DNA from: Polaribacter sp. ALD11
GTDB taxonomy: Bacteria > Bacteroidota > Bacteroidia > Flavobacteriales > Flavobacteriaceae
Assembly (NCBI RefSeq): GCF_002831685.1
Contig: NZ_CP025119.1
Span: 717,001-781,000, forward strand
Length of the DNA: 64,000 nt
Direction: 5' to 3'
Made by a program: the position numbers and the translations under genes. The notes beneath the pieces are model-generated. The model ran no database searches. It was not told the origin of the DNA and saw only the letters and a program-made list of their open reading frames with translations. This document shows, piece by piece, positions 8,315 to 18,407 of the stretch. Each line of letters starts with the position of its first letter. Position 1 is the stretch's first letter.

Positions 8315-9055
8315 ATGATTATAATTATATTTGTTTTAGTGCTTTGGTACGGAGGTTTGTTTTTTCAATCTTTCTTTTTACATCGCTACGCAGCGCACCA
8401 AGTTTTTACAATGTCTAAAACAATGGAGCGTATTACTTTTATTTTAACCTGGTTTTTTCAAGGTTCTAGTTACTTAAGTGCTTATGGTTACGGTATTATG
8501 CACCGCATGCATCATGCGTATACAGATACAGAAAAAGATCCTCATTCGCCGTCTTATGATGCTAATTTATTTGCAATGATGTGGAAAACAAAAACCATTT
8601 ATCAAGATATAAATGATCAAAATATTGAAGTAGATGCAAAGTTCACTAAAAACGTACCACAATGGAAAAGCTTTGATGCTTTTGCAAGTTCTCGTTTCTC
8701 TAGATTGCTTTGGATTACTTTTTATATTGCTTTTTTCGCTTATTTTACAACTGCTTTATGGCAATGGGCTTTATTACCAATTGCTTTATTAATGGCACCA
8801 ATTCACGGAGTAATTATCAATTGGTTTGGTCATATTTATGGCTATGTAAATTATAAAATGTCTAATACAAGCAAAAACCTTTTCCGTTTCGATTTCTTAA
8901 TGATGGGTGAAGGATATCATAACAATCATCATAAACATGCAAGTAGCGCCAACTTTGGCGTAAAATGGCACGAAGTAGATGTAACTTACTTAATCATTAG
9001 AGTTTTAGATTTTCTCGGTTTCATTAAGTTGAAGGCAGTTACTATTAAAGAATAA
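8315..9055 (+). CDS. Membrane fatty acid desaturase (acyl-CoA delta-9-type)
   Basis: 246-aa di-iron membrane desaturase. The three histidine boxes are present: HRYAAH near residue 23, HRMHHAYTDTEKDPHSP near residue 63, and GEGYHNNHHKHA near residue 199. Hydrophobic segments lie at the N-terminus and around residues 130-175. Such enzymes insert a cis double bond in acyl chains and support membrane fluidity in the cold; a number of cold-adapted flavobacteria carry them. Length is on the short side but all three boxes are intact. Confidence 0.9.
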   Translation: MIIIIFVLVLWYGGLFFQSFFLHRYAAHQVFTMSKTMERITFILTWFFQGSSYLSAYGYGIMHRMHHAYTDTEKDPHSPSYDANLFAMMWKTKTIYQDINDQNIEVDAKFTKNVPQWKSFDAFASSRFSRLLWITFYIAFFAYFTTALWQWALLPIALLMAPIHGVIINWFGHIYGYVNYKMSNTSKNLFRFDFLMMGEGYHNNHHKHASSANFGVKWHEVDVTYLIIRVLDFLGFIKLKAVTIKE

Positions 9056-9140
9056 TGTTATAGGCTTCTCTTTTTATTGCTTCCTGTTCTAATAAATTAT
9101 AGGTTCTAGATTTATTTTTTATTGAATTTATTCGTCTTAA

Positions 9141-11246
9141 TTATTTATTCTTAGTTAACTCATTAATTAAAAAGTTATAGATAAAACTAGTTTCCTTTAT
9201 AATCTCTGTATATTGATTCGCACCAAAATGGCCTGCTTTACTTTGAGACCACAATAGAATCGGATTTTTCTGATTTTCACCATTTTGTAATTTCCCTGCA
9301 AACTTATACGATTGATATGGGGGAACTCTTGTGTCATTATCTGCTGTAATAACTAAAGTTGAAGGATAATTTACAGTTTCTTTAATATTATGAAATGGAG
9401 AATATGAAAGTAAGTTTTTAAATTCCTCTTCCTTTTTAACAGTTCCGAATTCATTAATATTTACATACATAGAACCTGTTTCGGTTCTCTCCATGCGTAA
9501 CATATCTAAAGCGCCAACGTTTATTACTGCTGCACCAAATAAACTTGGTTTTTCTATAATTGCCCCAGCAGTAATTAATCCACCATGTGAAGTTCCCATA
9601 ACGCCGATCTTTTTTGCTTTGGTATATCCTTCTTTAATTAAGTATTCAGCTGCTGCTGTAAAGTCTAAAATACCATTTTTCTTTTTTAATTTTCTTCCAG
9701 CTTGCCACCAATCAAACCCAAACTCTCCTCCTCCTCTAATGTGAACATAAGCAAAAGCACCTCCGTTTTCTATAAAGTAAATAATACCAGGATCAAAAGT
9801 TGGTTTTGCAATACTTCCATAACCACCATAAGTTTTTAATAAAAAAGGAGTGTTGCCATCTTTACGAATAGAATCTTTGTAAACAATAAAAACTGGAATT
9901 TTGGTGCCATCATGAGAAGTAATTTTTTTTCTCATAAACTTATATTTTGATGCGTCAAAAACAACATTCGTTTTTCCTAAATATTTAAAAGAATAATCTA
10001 GTAAATCTAACTGACAAGTAACTGGTGGCACTGAATAAGAGGACAATTTAAACAATAATTTCTTTTCCTTTTTTCCATATGCCAACTTACTTACACTTAA
10101 TCCTTCTGGTGTAATTGTTTCTCCTAAAAGATTTCCTTTAAAATCTGTTATTACAATTATTGAAGATTTTTCTGATTGAAATGAAGTAATTATTTTATTA
10201 TCTGCAAACTCATAACCTGTAAGAACAGCATGTTTATAAGATGGCGTTAATAAAGTCCATTTTTTAGGATTAGTTATAGGAAACTTAATTATTTGTCTTT
10301 TATTTTTAATATTTGTTATCGCTATAATTGTATCAGAATCAACCCTAAGGAAATCCATATCATATTTAATATTTATAAATAAAGATTTAAATTCTTTTTT
10401 ACCATCCTTAGGCTTCAAGTAATAGTAACTAAATTTATTTTTAGATTTATCTGATTTTTTTATGCCAAAAGCACTTTGATTGTCTTTACCGTAAATGCGC
10501 AAAGATTCATTTTCATTATCAACATTAAATATTTTTTCATCTTCAGACTGTTCCGTGTCTAATTTATGATACATAATCTCGGGAAAACTTCTACTTATAT
10601 CATCAGGGTTGTATGTATTTTTAATATAAAAGAAACCTTGTCCGTACCAATTTACTTGTGGTGATAACAGTTCTTTTAGAGTCTCTTTAAAAAAATGTTT
10701 TTTCTTTATTCCTACAATTTTAATTTCTTTCCAATCACTTCCATTTCTATTGTACCCATATGCTAAAAAACGATCATCTCCAGATGGGTATAAACCATTA
10801 AATATAATTCTATCTTTTTTTGAAATTGAATTTGCAGAAATTAAACTAGTAAACCTCCCCTTAGTTCCTTTTGCATAATAAATATTTAAGGGAGAATTTT
10901 TTCCTGGATACATTAATTTATAATACACCTTATCATTTTCAACAGGAAGACTGTTATTATCATAGTCCACTTCATTCCATCTAAATGCTTTTAATTTAGA
11001 TTTAGAACCCATCGATTTTGATATTTTATTCAAAAACTTTGTGGAAATATTATTTTGATCCTCTACCCAAGTTTTAACTTCAATATCACTTGTATTTTCT
11101 AACCATTGATAATTATCTGTAATTTTTATACCGTGGTATATATTTACAACAGGAATTTTCTTTGTTATTGGATATTTATACTGAGCATTTAAAAAAGTAG
11201 TAATTAATGTAAAAAAAGATAGGATAGCTTCTTTTCGTAATTTCAT
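9141..11246 (-). CDS. Prolyl oligopeptidase family serine peptidase (S9), secreted
   Basis: 701 aa from the ATG at 11246 (the preceding TTG is not needed). An N-terminal signal peptide (ILSFFTLITTFLNAQ) sends it to the periplasm. Residues of about 60-430 form the beta-propeller S9_N domain; the catalytic alpha/beta hydrolase domain follows with MGTSHGGLITAG (nucleophile Ser), DNDTRVPPYQS (Asp) and KAGHFG (His). It cleaves short peptides, typically after proline. No operon partner: leftward, with a convergent desaturase on one side. Full family length with an intact triad. Confidence 0.93.
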   Translation of the reverse strand: MKLRKEAILSFFTLITTFLNAQYKYPITKKIPVVNIYHGIKITDNYQWLENTSDIEVKTWVEDQNNISTKFLNKISKSMGSKSKLKAFRWNEVDYDNNSLPVENDKVYYKLMYPGKNSPLNIYYAKGTKGRFTSLISANSISKKDRIIFNGLYPSGDDRFLAYGYNRNGSDWKEIKIVGIKKKHFFKETLKELLSPQVNWYGQGFFYIKNTYNPDDISRSFPEIMYHKLDTEQSEDEKIFNVDNENESLRIYGKDNQSAFGIKKSDKSKNKFSYYYLKPKDGKKEFKSLFINIKYDMDFLRVDSDTIIAITNIKNKRQIIKFPITNPKKWTLLTPSYKHAVLTGYEFADNKIITSFQSEKSSIIVITDFKGNLLGETITPEGLSVSKLAYGKKEKKLLFKLSSYSVPPVTCQLDLLDYSFKYLGKTNVVFDASKYKFMRKKITSHDGTKIPVFIVYKDSIRKDGNTPFLLKTYGGYGSIAKPTFDPGIIYFIENGGAFAYVHIRGGGEFGFDWWQAGRKLKKKNGILDFTAAAEYLIKEGYTKAKKIGVMGTSHGGLITAGAIIEKPSLFGAAVINVGALDMLRMERTETGSMYVNINEFGTVKKEEEFKNLLSYSPFHNIKETVNYPSTLVITADNDTRVPPYQSYKFAGKLQNGENQKNPILLWSQSKAGHFGANQYTEIIKETSFIYNFLINELTKNK

Positions 11247-11339
11247 CAAAATTAATTTTTCTTATTCAAAAACAAAAATAACTTTTTAGATGAATTATTC
11301 TTACTCCAATCTTATTTATTCTTAATAAAAATATTTCCC

Positions 11340-12875
11340 CTACCAATCAATAGGAAAATAATCTTTTAAGAATTTACCAGACCAATGTTTACCCGTATTA
11401 ATTCCGTCAATTAAAGGATCCATAACTCTAGCGGCACCATCTACAATATCTAACGGAGGCTGAAAATCGTGAACGTCTTGTTTCTTTTTAGACAATTCTG
11501 CAGGATCTTCATCTGTAACCCAACCCGTATCTACAGCGTTCATATAAATACCAGATTTTGCAAATGTAGAAGCAGAAGTATGCGTTAACATATTTAAAGC
11601 AGCTTTTGCCATATTTGTATGCGGATGTCTGTCTACTTTCTTAAATCTATGGAACTTTCCTTCCATGGCAGTAACATTAATAATGTGCTTTTTACCCGTG
11701 TTTTCTTTCATCATTAAATTAGACAAACGATTGCATAAAACAAAAGGAGCAACAGCATTTACCAACTGTACTTCTACCATTTCTGTGGTTTCAATTTCGC
11801 CTAATCTTAAACGCCAGCTGTTTGTTTTTCTTAAATCTACTTGTTGTAAATCGGCATCTAATTCTCCTTCAGGAAAAACTTCTGCTGTTTGCAAAGAATT
11901 GTCAAAACTATACGGAATTTGAGATAATTCTGCAGAATTACGCAAGCCAATTCCTGGTTCTGGTCCGTGCCAAGTAACAGGCAACACGTTATTCTTACTT
12001 GTTTTTGATGTTGAAACACTTAAACTAGAAAGTTCAACCAAACAATCTGCATGTTCTTTTAATAAGCTCTGAGCTAATTTTGGTAATTGGTCAATTGGTT
12101 TCTTTTCATTTTCCATTAAATGGAAATAAAACCCAGATGGTCTTCTTACGGTTTGTGCCGCATTATTAATTAGAATATCTAATCGATTGTATTTTTGTTC
12201 AATGTAATTACAGAAAATCTCTACACTTGGTATGTGTCTTAAATCTAAACCATGAATGTGCAAACGATCGCTCCAATCTTTATAATCTTCCTCTTTAGAA
12301 AAACGAATGGCAGAATCTGCAGGAAAACGCGTAGTTGCAACAACAGTTGCGCCAGAACGTAATAACATTAACGTAATATGATACCCAATTTTTAAACGAG
12401 AACCTGTAATTACAGCAACCTGATCTTTTAAATCTGTGGTTTGAAAACGTTTTGCATAATTTAAATCGCCACAATCTGTACACATGGTATCATAAAAATG
12501 ATGCAACTTGGTAAAAACTGTTTTACAAACATAACAGTTTCTTGGAGATTCTAATTCTGGTGTTTCTTCAGTAATTGAAGCAGCAGCTAGTAATTTAGGA
12601 GCCACAAAAAGAGCCGATTCTCTTGCAGAACGAATTCCGGTTGATTTTCTAGCATGCTTGTCACTCTCTATTTGCTTACGTTTAGCTGCTTTTTTAGCGT
12701 CTTTTCTTCTGCGTTGAAATTCATCACGGTTGGGTCTAGATAATTCACCTGCAACCTTAAAAAGTGCGACTCTTTGTGCTTCTGGAATTTCAAAAAGCTG
12801 ATTGGTATCTTCCAATAATTTCTGAATCGTAACAATGCAAGATGCTATTTCTGTGTTCTCTTTTTTATCGCTCAT
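11340..12875 (-). CDS. SDR-like Rossmann protein with an N-terminal extension and zinc ribbon
   Basis: 511 aa. The first 110 residues are a charged helical extension; a CX2C-X14-CX2C motif follows (Cys 114, 117, 132, 135), likely a zinc ribbon; the SDR fold starts near residue 151 with [11 protein letters not shown]. The NNAG motif reads NNAAQ, the usual catalytic Ser region reads [10 protein letters not shown], and the position of the catalytic Tyr of Y-x-x-x-K appears to be Thr (TNMAK). It is therefore either an atypical dehydrogenase or a catalytically altered Rossmann protein. It ends 13 nt from the helicase gene upstream in the same direction, suggesting co-transcription. Substrate unknown. 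Confidence 0.72.
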   Translation of the reverse strand: MSDKKENTEIASCIVTIQKLLEDTNQLFEIPEAQRVALFKVAGELSRPNRDEFQRRRKDAKKAAKRKQIESDKHARKSTGIRSARESALFVAPKLLAAASITEETPELESPRNCYVCKTVFTKLHHFYDTMCTDCGDLNYAKRFQTTDLKDQVAVITGSRLKIGYHITLMLLRSGATVVATTRFPADSAIRFSKEEDYKDWSDRLHIHGLDLRHIPSVEIFCNYIEQKYNRLDILINNAAQTVRRPSGFYFHLMENEKKPIDQLPKLAQSLLKEHADCLVELSSLSVSTSKTSKNNVLPVTWHGPEPGIGLRNSAELSQIPYSFDNSLQTAEVFPEGELDADLQQVDLRKTNSWRLRLGEIETTEMVEVQLVNAVAPFVLCNRLSNLMMKENTGKKHIINVTAMEGKFHRFKKVDRHPHTNMAKAALNMLTHTSASTFAKSGIYMNAVDTGWVTDEDPAELSKKKQDVHDFQPPLDIVDGAARVMDPLIDGINTGKHWSGKFLKDYFPIDW

Positions 12876-12888
12876 AATACTGATAAAA

Positions 12889-14229
12889 TTACTTCTTTTT
12901 CTTCTTTTTTGTAACTTCAGAACTTGAATTCATAGCTTTTGTATTGGCTAAGTAATTCGCTAATATTTTGTCTACTAATTCTTCTTTTGTTAAATGATGA
13001 AAAATGGTTTTTATTTGCGATTTAAAATCTTCTGATACTGTACGATTTGGCTTTGTTTTAAATATTTTATTTGCCCAAATTACTCCATTACTTTCTTCAA
13101 TACTTTGTGCATCTGCTTTTTTATAAGCTTCAAAACGAATGTCTAAAGCTTTTTCAAAATCGCCAATATCTTGTCTTTCTTCCTTCTGAATAATGGTTAA
13201 AGACAATCCGCTTGCTCCTGCTCTAGCAGTTCTACCACTTCTATGCACATACGCATCGTACGTATCTGGTAAGTGATAGTTTACAACATAAGAAAGGTCT
13301 TTTACATCAATACCACGTGCTGCTAAATCTGTAGCTACTAAGATATCTACATGTCCTTCTCTAAACTGGTCCATAATACGGTCACGAATTCCTTGTGTTA
13401 AACTACCATGAATTGCGCCAGAAGAGAATTTATTAATTGCTAAGTTTTTGGCTAATTTATTAACGGCTGCTTTCGTTTTACAAAAAATAATTCCTCGTTT
13501 TCCTGCTTGTGAATTTAAAAAATGCAATAGCACTTCTAACTTTTCAATCGGTTCTACCACTACATATTGATGATCGATACCTTGGTGACCAAGAGTTTCC
13601 ATATTGGCTTCAATGGTAACTACCTCTTTTGCCATGTAATTATTTACCATTTGCCTAATGGCTCCTGGCATTGTAGCTGTAAATAATAACGTTCTTCTTT
13701 TCTTCGGAATTTCTGCAATAATACTATCTAAACCTTCTTTTAAAGCAGTGACCATTTCGTCTGCCTCATCTAAAATAAAGTAAGAAATGTTTTTAATACT
13801 GATGGCTTCTCTTTTTACTAAATCTGCCAAACGTCCTGGAGTTGCTACCACGATATGTGTTGCTTCTTTTAAACGATCTATCTGAGGTTTAATTGGTATT
13901 CCTCCGCAAATAGTAGCAATCGAAATATTAGGACTATTTGTTGCAAAAGATTCTAAATTACTAGAAATTTGTTGCCCTAATTCTCTTGTTGGTGCTAAGA
14001 TTACTGCTTGTATATTGTCGTTTTCAACATCAATTAATTGCAGTAAAGGCAAACCAAAAGCTGCAGTTTTACCAGTTCCTGTTTTTGCTAACGCAACAAC
14101 ATCTTGTTGCTGATTTAAAACAATAGGAATTACTTTTTCTTGAATTTCTGTAGGTATAATGATCTTTAAATCAGCTAAACTCTGTTGCAATTCTTTATTA
14201 ATTCCTAAATCTGAAAACTGTTTTGACAT
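12889..14229 (-). CDS. DEAD-box ATP-dependent RNA helicase
   Basis: 446 aa from the ATG at 14229 (MSKQFSDLG). A longer TTG start at 14247 is rejected because a TATCTTTG promoter box occupies 14245-14252. Motifs in order: Q motif ([10 protein letters not shown]), motif [22 protein letters not shown] in [11 protein letters not shown] in place of SAT, and [10 protein letters not shown]. The basic C-terminus ends in KKKKKK. Such helicases remodel structured RNA, including ribosome precursors and cold-stabilised mRNAs. The neighbouring cold-shock gene and second helicase suggest a cold-response cluster. Confidence 0.92.
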   Translation of the reverse strand: MSKQFSDLGINKELQQSLADLKIIIPTEIQEKVIPIVLNQQQDVVALAKTGTGKTAAFGLPLLQLIDVENDNIQAVILAPTRELGQQISSNLESFATNSPNISIATICGGIPIKPQIDRLKEATHIVVATPGRLADLVKREAISIKNISYFILDEADEMVTALKEGLDSIIAEIPKKRRTLLFTATMPGAIRQMVNNYMAKEVVTIEANMETLGHQGIDHQYVVVEPIEKLEVLLHFLNSQAGKRGIIFCKTKAAVNKLAKNLAINKFSSGAIHGSLTQGIRDRIMDQFREGHVDILVATDLAARGIDVKDLSYVVNYHLPDTYDAYVHRSGRTARAGASGLSLTIIQKEERQDIGDFEKALDIRFEAYKKADAQSIEESNGVIWANKIFKTKPNRTVSEDFKSQIKTIFHHLTKEELVDKILANYLANTKAMNSSSEVTKKKKKK

Positions 14230-14244
14230 GAAAATATTTTTGTG

Positions 14245-14252
14245 CAAAGATA
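14245..14252 (-). promoter_or_regulatory. -7 box TATCTTTG of the DEAD-box helicase gene
   Basis: TAnnTTTG match on the minus strand, 15 bp upstream of the ATG at 14229. It decides the start codon, since the upstream TTG lies inside the box. Confidence 0.5.
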
Positions 14253-14397
14253 ATAACTGTTTTAATTGATTGTATTATTTATAGACAGTATTATTTCTCT
14301 TTGTGTTGTGTTTTTTGTTGATACATTCTAAATAGTTTTTATTCAGAATAAAAGTTAAGCACCTATACTAAGAATTATAAGCTCTAAATTTTAAGCA

Positions 14398-14430
14398 ATA
14401 AAAAAGCCCATCTTTTAAAGATGGGCTTTC
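14398..14430 (-). terminator. Rho-independent terminator of the cold-shock gene
   Basis: A 13-bp perfect stem (14403-14415 with 14417-14429) and a T run in the minus-strand sense, 23 bp after the cold-shock stop codon. It separates that gene from the helicase gene downstream. Confidence 0.85.
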
Positions 14431-14452
14431 TTTGAAAATATATGAATTTATA

Positions 14453-14644
14453 TTAGATAACTTTTACGTTAACTGCATTTAATCCTTTGTTTCCTTCTTG
14501 TAAGTCAAATTCAACTTGGTCACCTTCTCTGATTTCATCTACTAATCCAGAAATGTGAACGAAATGATCTTTATCAACTCCTTCTTCTGTAATAAATCCA
14601 AATCCTTTAGACTCATTGAAAAACTTTACTGTACCTTTACTCAT
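14453..14644 (-). CDS. Cold-shock protein (CspA family)
   Basis: 63-aa single OB-fold nucleic-acid chaperone. RNP1 is GTVKFFNESKGFGFI and RNP2-like is DHFVHISGL, both near the N-terminus. These proteins bind single-stranded RNA/DNA and prevent mRNA secondary structure, often after cold shock. Monocistronic: it has its own terminator and 148 bp of upstream non-coding sequence. Flanked by two DEAD-box helicase genes in the same direction. Confidence 0.95.
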   Translation of the reverse strand: MSKGTVKFFNESKGFGFITEEGVDKDHFVHISGLVDEIREGDQVEFDLQEGNKGLNAVNVKVI

Positions 14645-14792
14645 CTTATTATAATTTAATTTGTAATATTATATTGCAAAGATGGTACCAATAAATTAGA
14701 TATCAGTCATAAATTTCATAAAACTTTTAATTATCCTCATATTTCTAAGTTTTATTAGTTAATTACCAACAAATCAACTGATTTACAAATAT

Positions 14793-16103
14793 TTACACAC
14801 CGTAAATTCTAACTTTTTTCTTTTTTAAACGAGAATTATTTAACTTTTCTTCTAATTCTGAAGCCAAACTAGCAGGAACTGCCACAAATGCACAATCTTG
14901 TTTTAGTTCTATATCTCCTAGTTGATCTTTTGTTAATTTTCCTTGTTTGATAAACAAACCTGCAATATCTCCTTTAGAAATTTTGTCTTTTCTACCACCA
15001 GAAATAAATAATGTTTCCCAGAAAATAGGTTTTCTTTCTGCTTGTTTAGAAATATTCTCTAAATCGGCATGCTTCATAAAGTCTGGTAAACGCTCTTCTT
15101 TCCATTTTAATACATATGCAGTTCCTTTTGCAGAAACTCTTGCTGTACGACCGTTTCTATGCGTAAATTCTTCTACTTCCTTTGGCAACTCATAATGAAT
15201 GATGTATTTCATTTCTGGAACATCAATTCCTCTTGCAGCTAAATCTGTTGCTATTAAAAGTTGATTGGTACCGTTTCTAAACTTAATTAAAGAACGTTCT
15301 CTATCTTTTTGCTCCATTCCTCCACTAAAATTACCATGTTTAATACCTTTACTTTCTAAAAAGGCACTCACATTATTAATAGTATCTTTTAGATTGCAAA
15401 AAATAATTCCTTGCTGATTTCCTAAGTGATTTAATAAATGTAATAACGTATTTAGTTTATTTTTCGCAGGAGAAACAACTGTTTTAATTTGTAATTTAGA
15501 AGTAGTTGCTTTTAAATAGTTAACCGTATTTGGTTTATCTAGTCTTACAAAATCAGGAATCTCAACACCTTGTGTTGCAGAAGTTAATATCCTTTTATTA
15601 CAAGCTGTTAATTGGTTAATAACACCTCTCATTTCATACTCAAAACCAACTTCTAGAGACTTGTCAAACTCATCTAAAATTAACGTTTTAATATGGTCTT
15701 TAGAAAATCTTTCGTTTGCAAAATGATCTGAAATTCTTCCAGGAGTTCCTATTAAAATCGCTGGTAAATGCTTCAATTCTATTTTATCTTTAGACATTGG
15801 TCTACCTCCGTAAACAGCATTTACTTTATAACCAGAACCCATAGAACGAATTACTTGCTCTATCTGAATTGCCAATTCTCTTGAAGGCACTAAGATTAAA
15901 GCTTGAATTTCTTCAACATTAGGATCTAAAAACTCTAATAAAGGTAAAGAAAAAGCTAACGTTTTTCCTGTTCCTGTTGGTGACAATAAAATGGTGTTTA
16001 CATTTTTCTTTATCGTAGCAATAGCCTCCTCTTGCATAGGATTTAACTGACTAATATTCAGTTTTTGTAATATTTCTTCTTGTCCTTTTATATGATTCGC
16101 CAT
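14793..16103 (-). CDS. DEAD-box RNA helicase with DbpA-type RNA-binding domain
   Basis: 436 aa. Helicase motifs: SPTGTGKTLAFSLP (motif I), PSRELA, motif II as DEFD rather than DEAD, TSAT, and HRNGRTARVS. The last 75 residues (KISKGDIAGLFIKQGKL to RIYGV) match the DbpA RNA-binding domain, which in E. coli recognises 23S rRNA helix 92 during large-subunit assembly. The DEFD variant keeps the acidic pair needed for Mg-ATP. A role in ribosome assembly is likely. Confidence 0.88.
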   Translation of the reverse strand: MANHIKGQEEILQKLNISQLNPMQEEAIATIKKNVNTILLSPTGTGKTLAFSLPLLEFLDPNVEEIQALILVPSRELAIQIEQVIRSMGSGYKVNAVYGGRPMSKDKIELKHLPAILIGTPGRISDHFANERFSKDHIKTLILDEFDKSLEVGFEYEMRGVINQLTACNKRILTSATQGVEIPDFVRLDKPNTVNYLKATTSKLQIKTVVSPAKNKLNTLLHLLNHLGNQQGIIFCNLKDTINNVSAFLESKGIKHGNFSGGMEQKDRERSLIKFRNGTNQLLIATDLAARGIDVPEMKYIIHYELPKEVEEFTHRNGRTARVSAKGTAYVLKWKEERLPDFMKHADLENISKQAERKPIFWETLFISGGRKDKISKGDIAGLFIKQGKLTKDQLGDIELKQDCAFVAVPASLASELEEKLNNSRLKKKKVRIYGV

Positions 16104-16298
16104 TACTTTGGTGTTTACTTTTTTTTAAATATGGCACAAAGATAGTTAGACTTAGCTCGTATTGGATAAAATTGTTAAAAAATTGTATTTTTTTCAATAA
16201 AATAAAGGATGTGAGTATTAAAAAAAGAATAAAACAGTGTGAAATTCAACTTTAAAAGAGTTTTAAAATTGATAAATTTAAACGCACCGATAAAAACA

Positions 16299-17195
16299 CT
16301 ATTTCCCGTTCACCTTAGTATCCAACGGAATTTTATCTTCTATTAAATACACATCGGAATATACTTTGGTAAAATGTGCTCCGAAAAAAAGAATCAAACT
16401 AGAATATGAAACCCAAAGCATAATTAAAATAACAGAACCAGCAGCGCCATACGTAGAACCTGGATCCATTTCTTTAAAATACCAAGCCAACAAATATTTA
16501 CCAATTACAAATAAAATAGCCGTTAAAGCGGCACCGGCTCTTACCGCACGCCAACGAATTGTTTTACTGGGTAGATACTTAAACATTGCAGCAAATAGAA
16601 CATAAATAAAAAGAATGGACACCAAAAAATCTAGAAGATAAATGTATTCAAATAACTTTTCGGGTACAAATTTCTCTATTCGCTTGCTAAAAGCACTAAT
16701 TAATGCCGTTAACACAAAACTAATTAACAACAAAAAGCCAATAATTAATATAAAACCAAAACTCTTAATTCTACTAAAGATCATTTTTAAGAATCCGTTT
16801 GCGTTTTTATTTTCTGGAACTTTCCAAATCTTATCAAAAGCAGCTTGTAATTGATAGAAAACACCTGTAGAACCATATAATAGCGTACTAAAACCAATAA
16901 TAGTTGTAAAAATAGACACCGTTTCATCTCCTCTATCTAACATCATCACACGAATAGATTCTGCCGTTTGAACACCAACAGCTTGCGTTATTTCATCTAA
17001 CAACTCTCCTTGAACAATATCTCTTCCCCAGATATTTCCAACTAAATTTAGAATAATTACAATTAAAGCAGGTAAAGATAAAATGGCGTAATATGCCACA
17101 ATTGCGCTTAGTTCGAAAGGCTCGCTATCAATCCAATTATTTCCTGTTTTTTTTAATAAACTAGGAAGATTTTTTATTGCTTCTTTAATATGCAT
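16299..17195 (-). CDS. YihY/virulence factor BrkB family membrane protein
   Basis: 298-aa inner-membrane protein with about six helices. Family signs are SAIVAYYAILSLPALIVIILN near residue 28, STYGAAGSVILIMLWVSYSS and LILFFGAHFTKVYSD near the C-terminus. It was formerly mis-named RNase BN; the true function is unsettled and possibly transport. Leftward, 163 bp after the peroxiredoxin-like gene and separated from it by a terminator. Confidence 0.9.
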   Translation of the reverse strand: MHIKEAIKNLPSLLKKTGNNWIDSEPFELSAIVAYYAILSLPALIVIILNLVGNIWGRDIVQGELLDEITQAVGVQTAESIRVMMLDRGDETVSIFTTIIGFSTLLYGSTGVFYQLQAAFDKIWKVPENKNANGFLKMIFSRIKSFGFILIIGFLLLISFVLTALISAFSKRIEKFVPEKLFEYIYLLDFLVSILFIYVLFAAMFKYLPSKTIRWRAVRAGAALTAILFVIGKYLLAWYFKEMDPGSTYGAAGSVILIMLWVSYSSLILFFGAHFTKVYSDVYLIEDKIPLDTKVNGK

Positions 17196-17300
17196 TGATA
17201 TTATTTATTTTTAATTGTTGAAGGTTCTCATTAATATAAGTAATTTTTCTTCTATTAATTAATGCTTCGTAGTCTTTAATGAGGTTTCTATCAAAGTAAA

Positions 17301-17340
17301 AACTTCCAATTTCAAAACTCAAAATTTGAAATTGGAAGTT
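17301..17340 (-). terminator. Terminator after the peroxiredoxin-like gene
   Basis: A 16-bp perfect stem (aacttccaatttcaaa with its complement) and an 8-nt loop, followed by T5 in the minus sense, 18 bp after the stop codon at 17359. Confidence 0.75.
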
Positions 17341-17358
17341 GGAAGTTTAAGTTCTATC

Positions 17359-17868
17359 TTAAGCTTCACCTCTAGCAGGATAATCTTCTTTTAGAATATA
17401 GTCAATTCCGTTTAAAACATCTTTAAATTCTGGTCTACCAAATGGCATCGATTGTATCGATTCCCAATATACTTTCCCTTCCTTGTCAATTAAAAATAGT
17501 CCTGGTTCTATAAATTCTTTTGGTTCTTTCTGGCTAATTCCGTTTGAAATAAACAAGCCCCATTTTCTTGCTTCTTCAATTGTAAAATCATAACCTATTG
17601 GCAGGTCTTTTACATTCCAATCTTTATAAGTTTCTTTTGCAAGACTCTCTGTATTTGCACTTATTGCAATTACATTTACACCTCTTTCTTTAAAGTTATT
17701 TACGTTGTTTTGTAGTTGCTCTAATTGTTTTTTGCAAACAGGGCAATGTTTCCCTCTGTAGAATATTATTAATGTAAAGTTTTCAGTTTTTTGTTCTTGC
17801 AAACTCCACTTTGTATCGTTTACTAAATTGATTGTTAGTTCGGGTGCTTTTTCTCTTGGTTTTATCAT
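17359..17868 (-). CDS. Peroxiredoxin-like protein (AhpC/TSA thioredoxin fold)
   Basis: 169 aa. Thioredoxin-fold core with FYRGKHCPVCKKQLEQL near residues 35-51, giving a C-x-x-C pair, then VIAISANTESLAKE and a C-terminal GLFLIDKEGKVYW. This resembles the AhpC/TSA 'peroxiredoxin-like' group whose CPVC motif may act as a disulfide reductase or peroxidase. Cytoplasmic, as no signal peptide is seen. Leftward, 59 bp after the HPF gene. Confidence 0.85.
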   Translation of the reverse strand: MIKPREKAPELTINLVNDTKWSLQEQKTENFTLIIFYRGKHCPVCKKQLEQLQNNVNNFKERGVNVIAISANTESLAKETYKDWNVKDLPIGYDFTIEEARKWGLFISNGISQKEPKEFIEPGLFLIDKEGKVYWESIQSMPFGRPEFKDVLNGIDYILKEDYPARGEA

Positions 17869-17927
17869 CTTTTCTGTTTTGTAATTTAAAATTATTGATT
17901 CACTAATGTTCAGGTAGATAAGAAGAC

Positions 17928-18230
17928 TTAATGGCTCATCATTTTACCTTTTTTCTTTGTCAATTGTTTGTCTAAATCATTAATAGCTTCGGTGATAGAA
18001 CTTACAAAATTATCATGACTTGCTTCTGCAAATAACCTTGGTCCTGGTACACTCAAACGAATACTACAAATTTTCCCTGTTTCATCTGAAGAAGTATTTT
18101 CTATTTTAAAGAAAACATCTGCTCTTATAATCATCTGAAATTTTGTGTACAGGTGTCCTAATTTTTCTGTAGCAAATGCTTCTAATCTTTCACTCGCTTC
18201 TACATCGTGGTATTCAAAATTAATATTCAT
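17928..18230 (-). CDS. Ribosome hibernation-promoting factor (HPF/RaiA family)
   Basis: 100 aa, the short form of the family. Beta-alpha-beta-beta-beta-alpha fold suggested by the N-terminal INFEYHDVEASERLEAFATE and the C-terminal SSITEAINDLDKQLTKKKG. It binds the 30S subunit and either dimerises or inactivates ribosomes in stationary phase. A single gene, divergent from maf. Confidence 0.9.
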   Translation of the reverse strand: MNINFEYHDVEASERLEAFATEKLGHLYTKFQMIIRADVFFKIENTSSDETGKICSIRLSVPGPRLFAEASHDNFVSSITEAINDLDKQLTKKKGKMMSH

Positions 18231-18407
18231 AATCTCTTACATTTTAGTTAATAATTAAACTCTCTAACGTAAAATTACCAATACTTCTTAAACATTATTT
18301 GCGTAAACGATTCTATTATGAACTCATATCATATTTTAGGTAGTTTATTGAAGCCTCTTTTATATTTATAACTAGATTTGTTTCTTTTTTAAAGACAATT
18401 TAAAACG

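Noticed and set aside
9493..9744. Open frame antisense to the prolyl oligopeptidase gene
   Set aside because: A complementary-strand shadow of a well-supported gene with intact catalytic motifs. The same holds for other short antisense frames, for example 537-725, 11665-11922, 37207-37404 and 53746-54021.
14230..14247. TTG start for the DEAD-box helicase
   Set aside because: The TTG is part of a TATCTTTG promoter box; the ATG at 14229 gives the family N-terminus.
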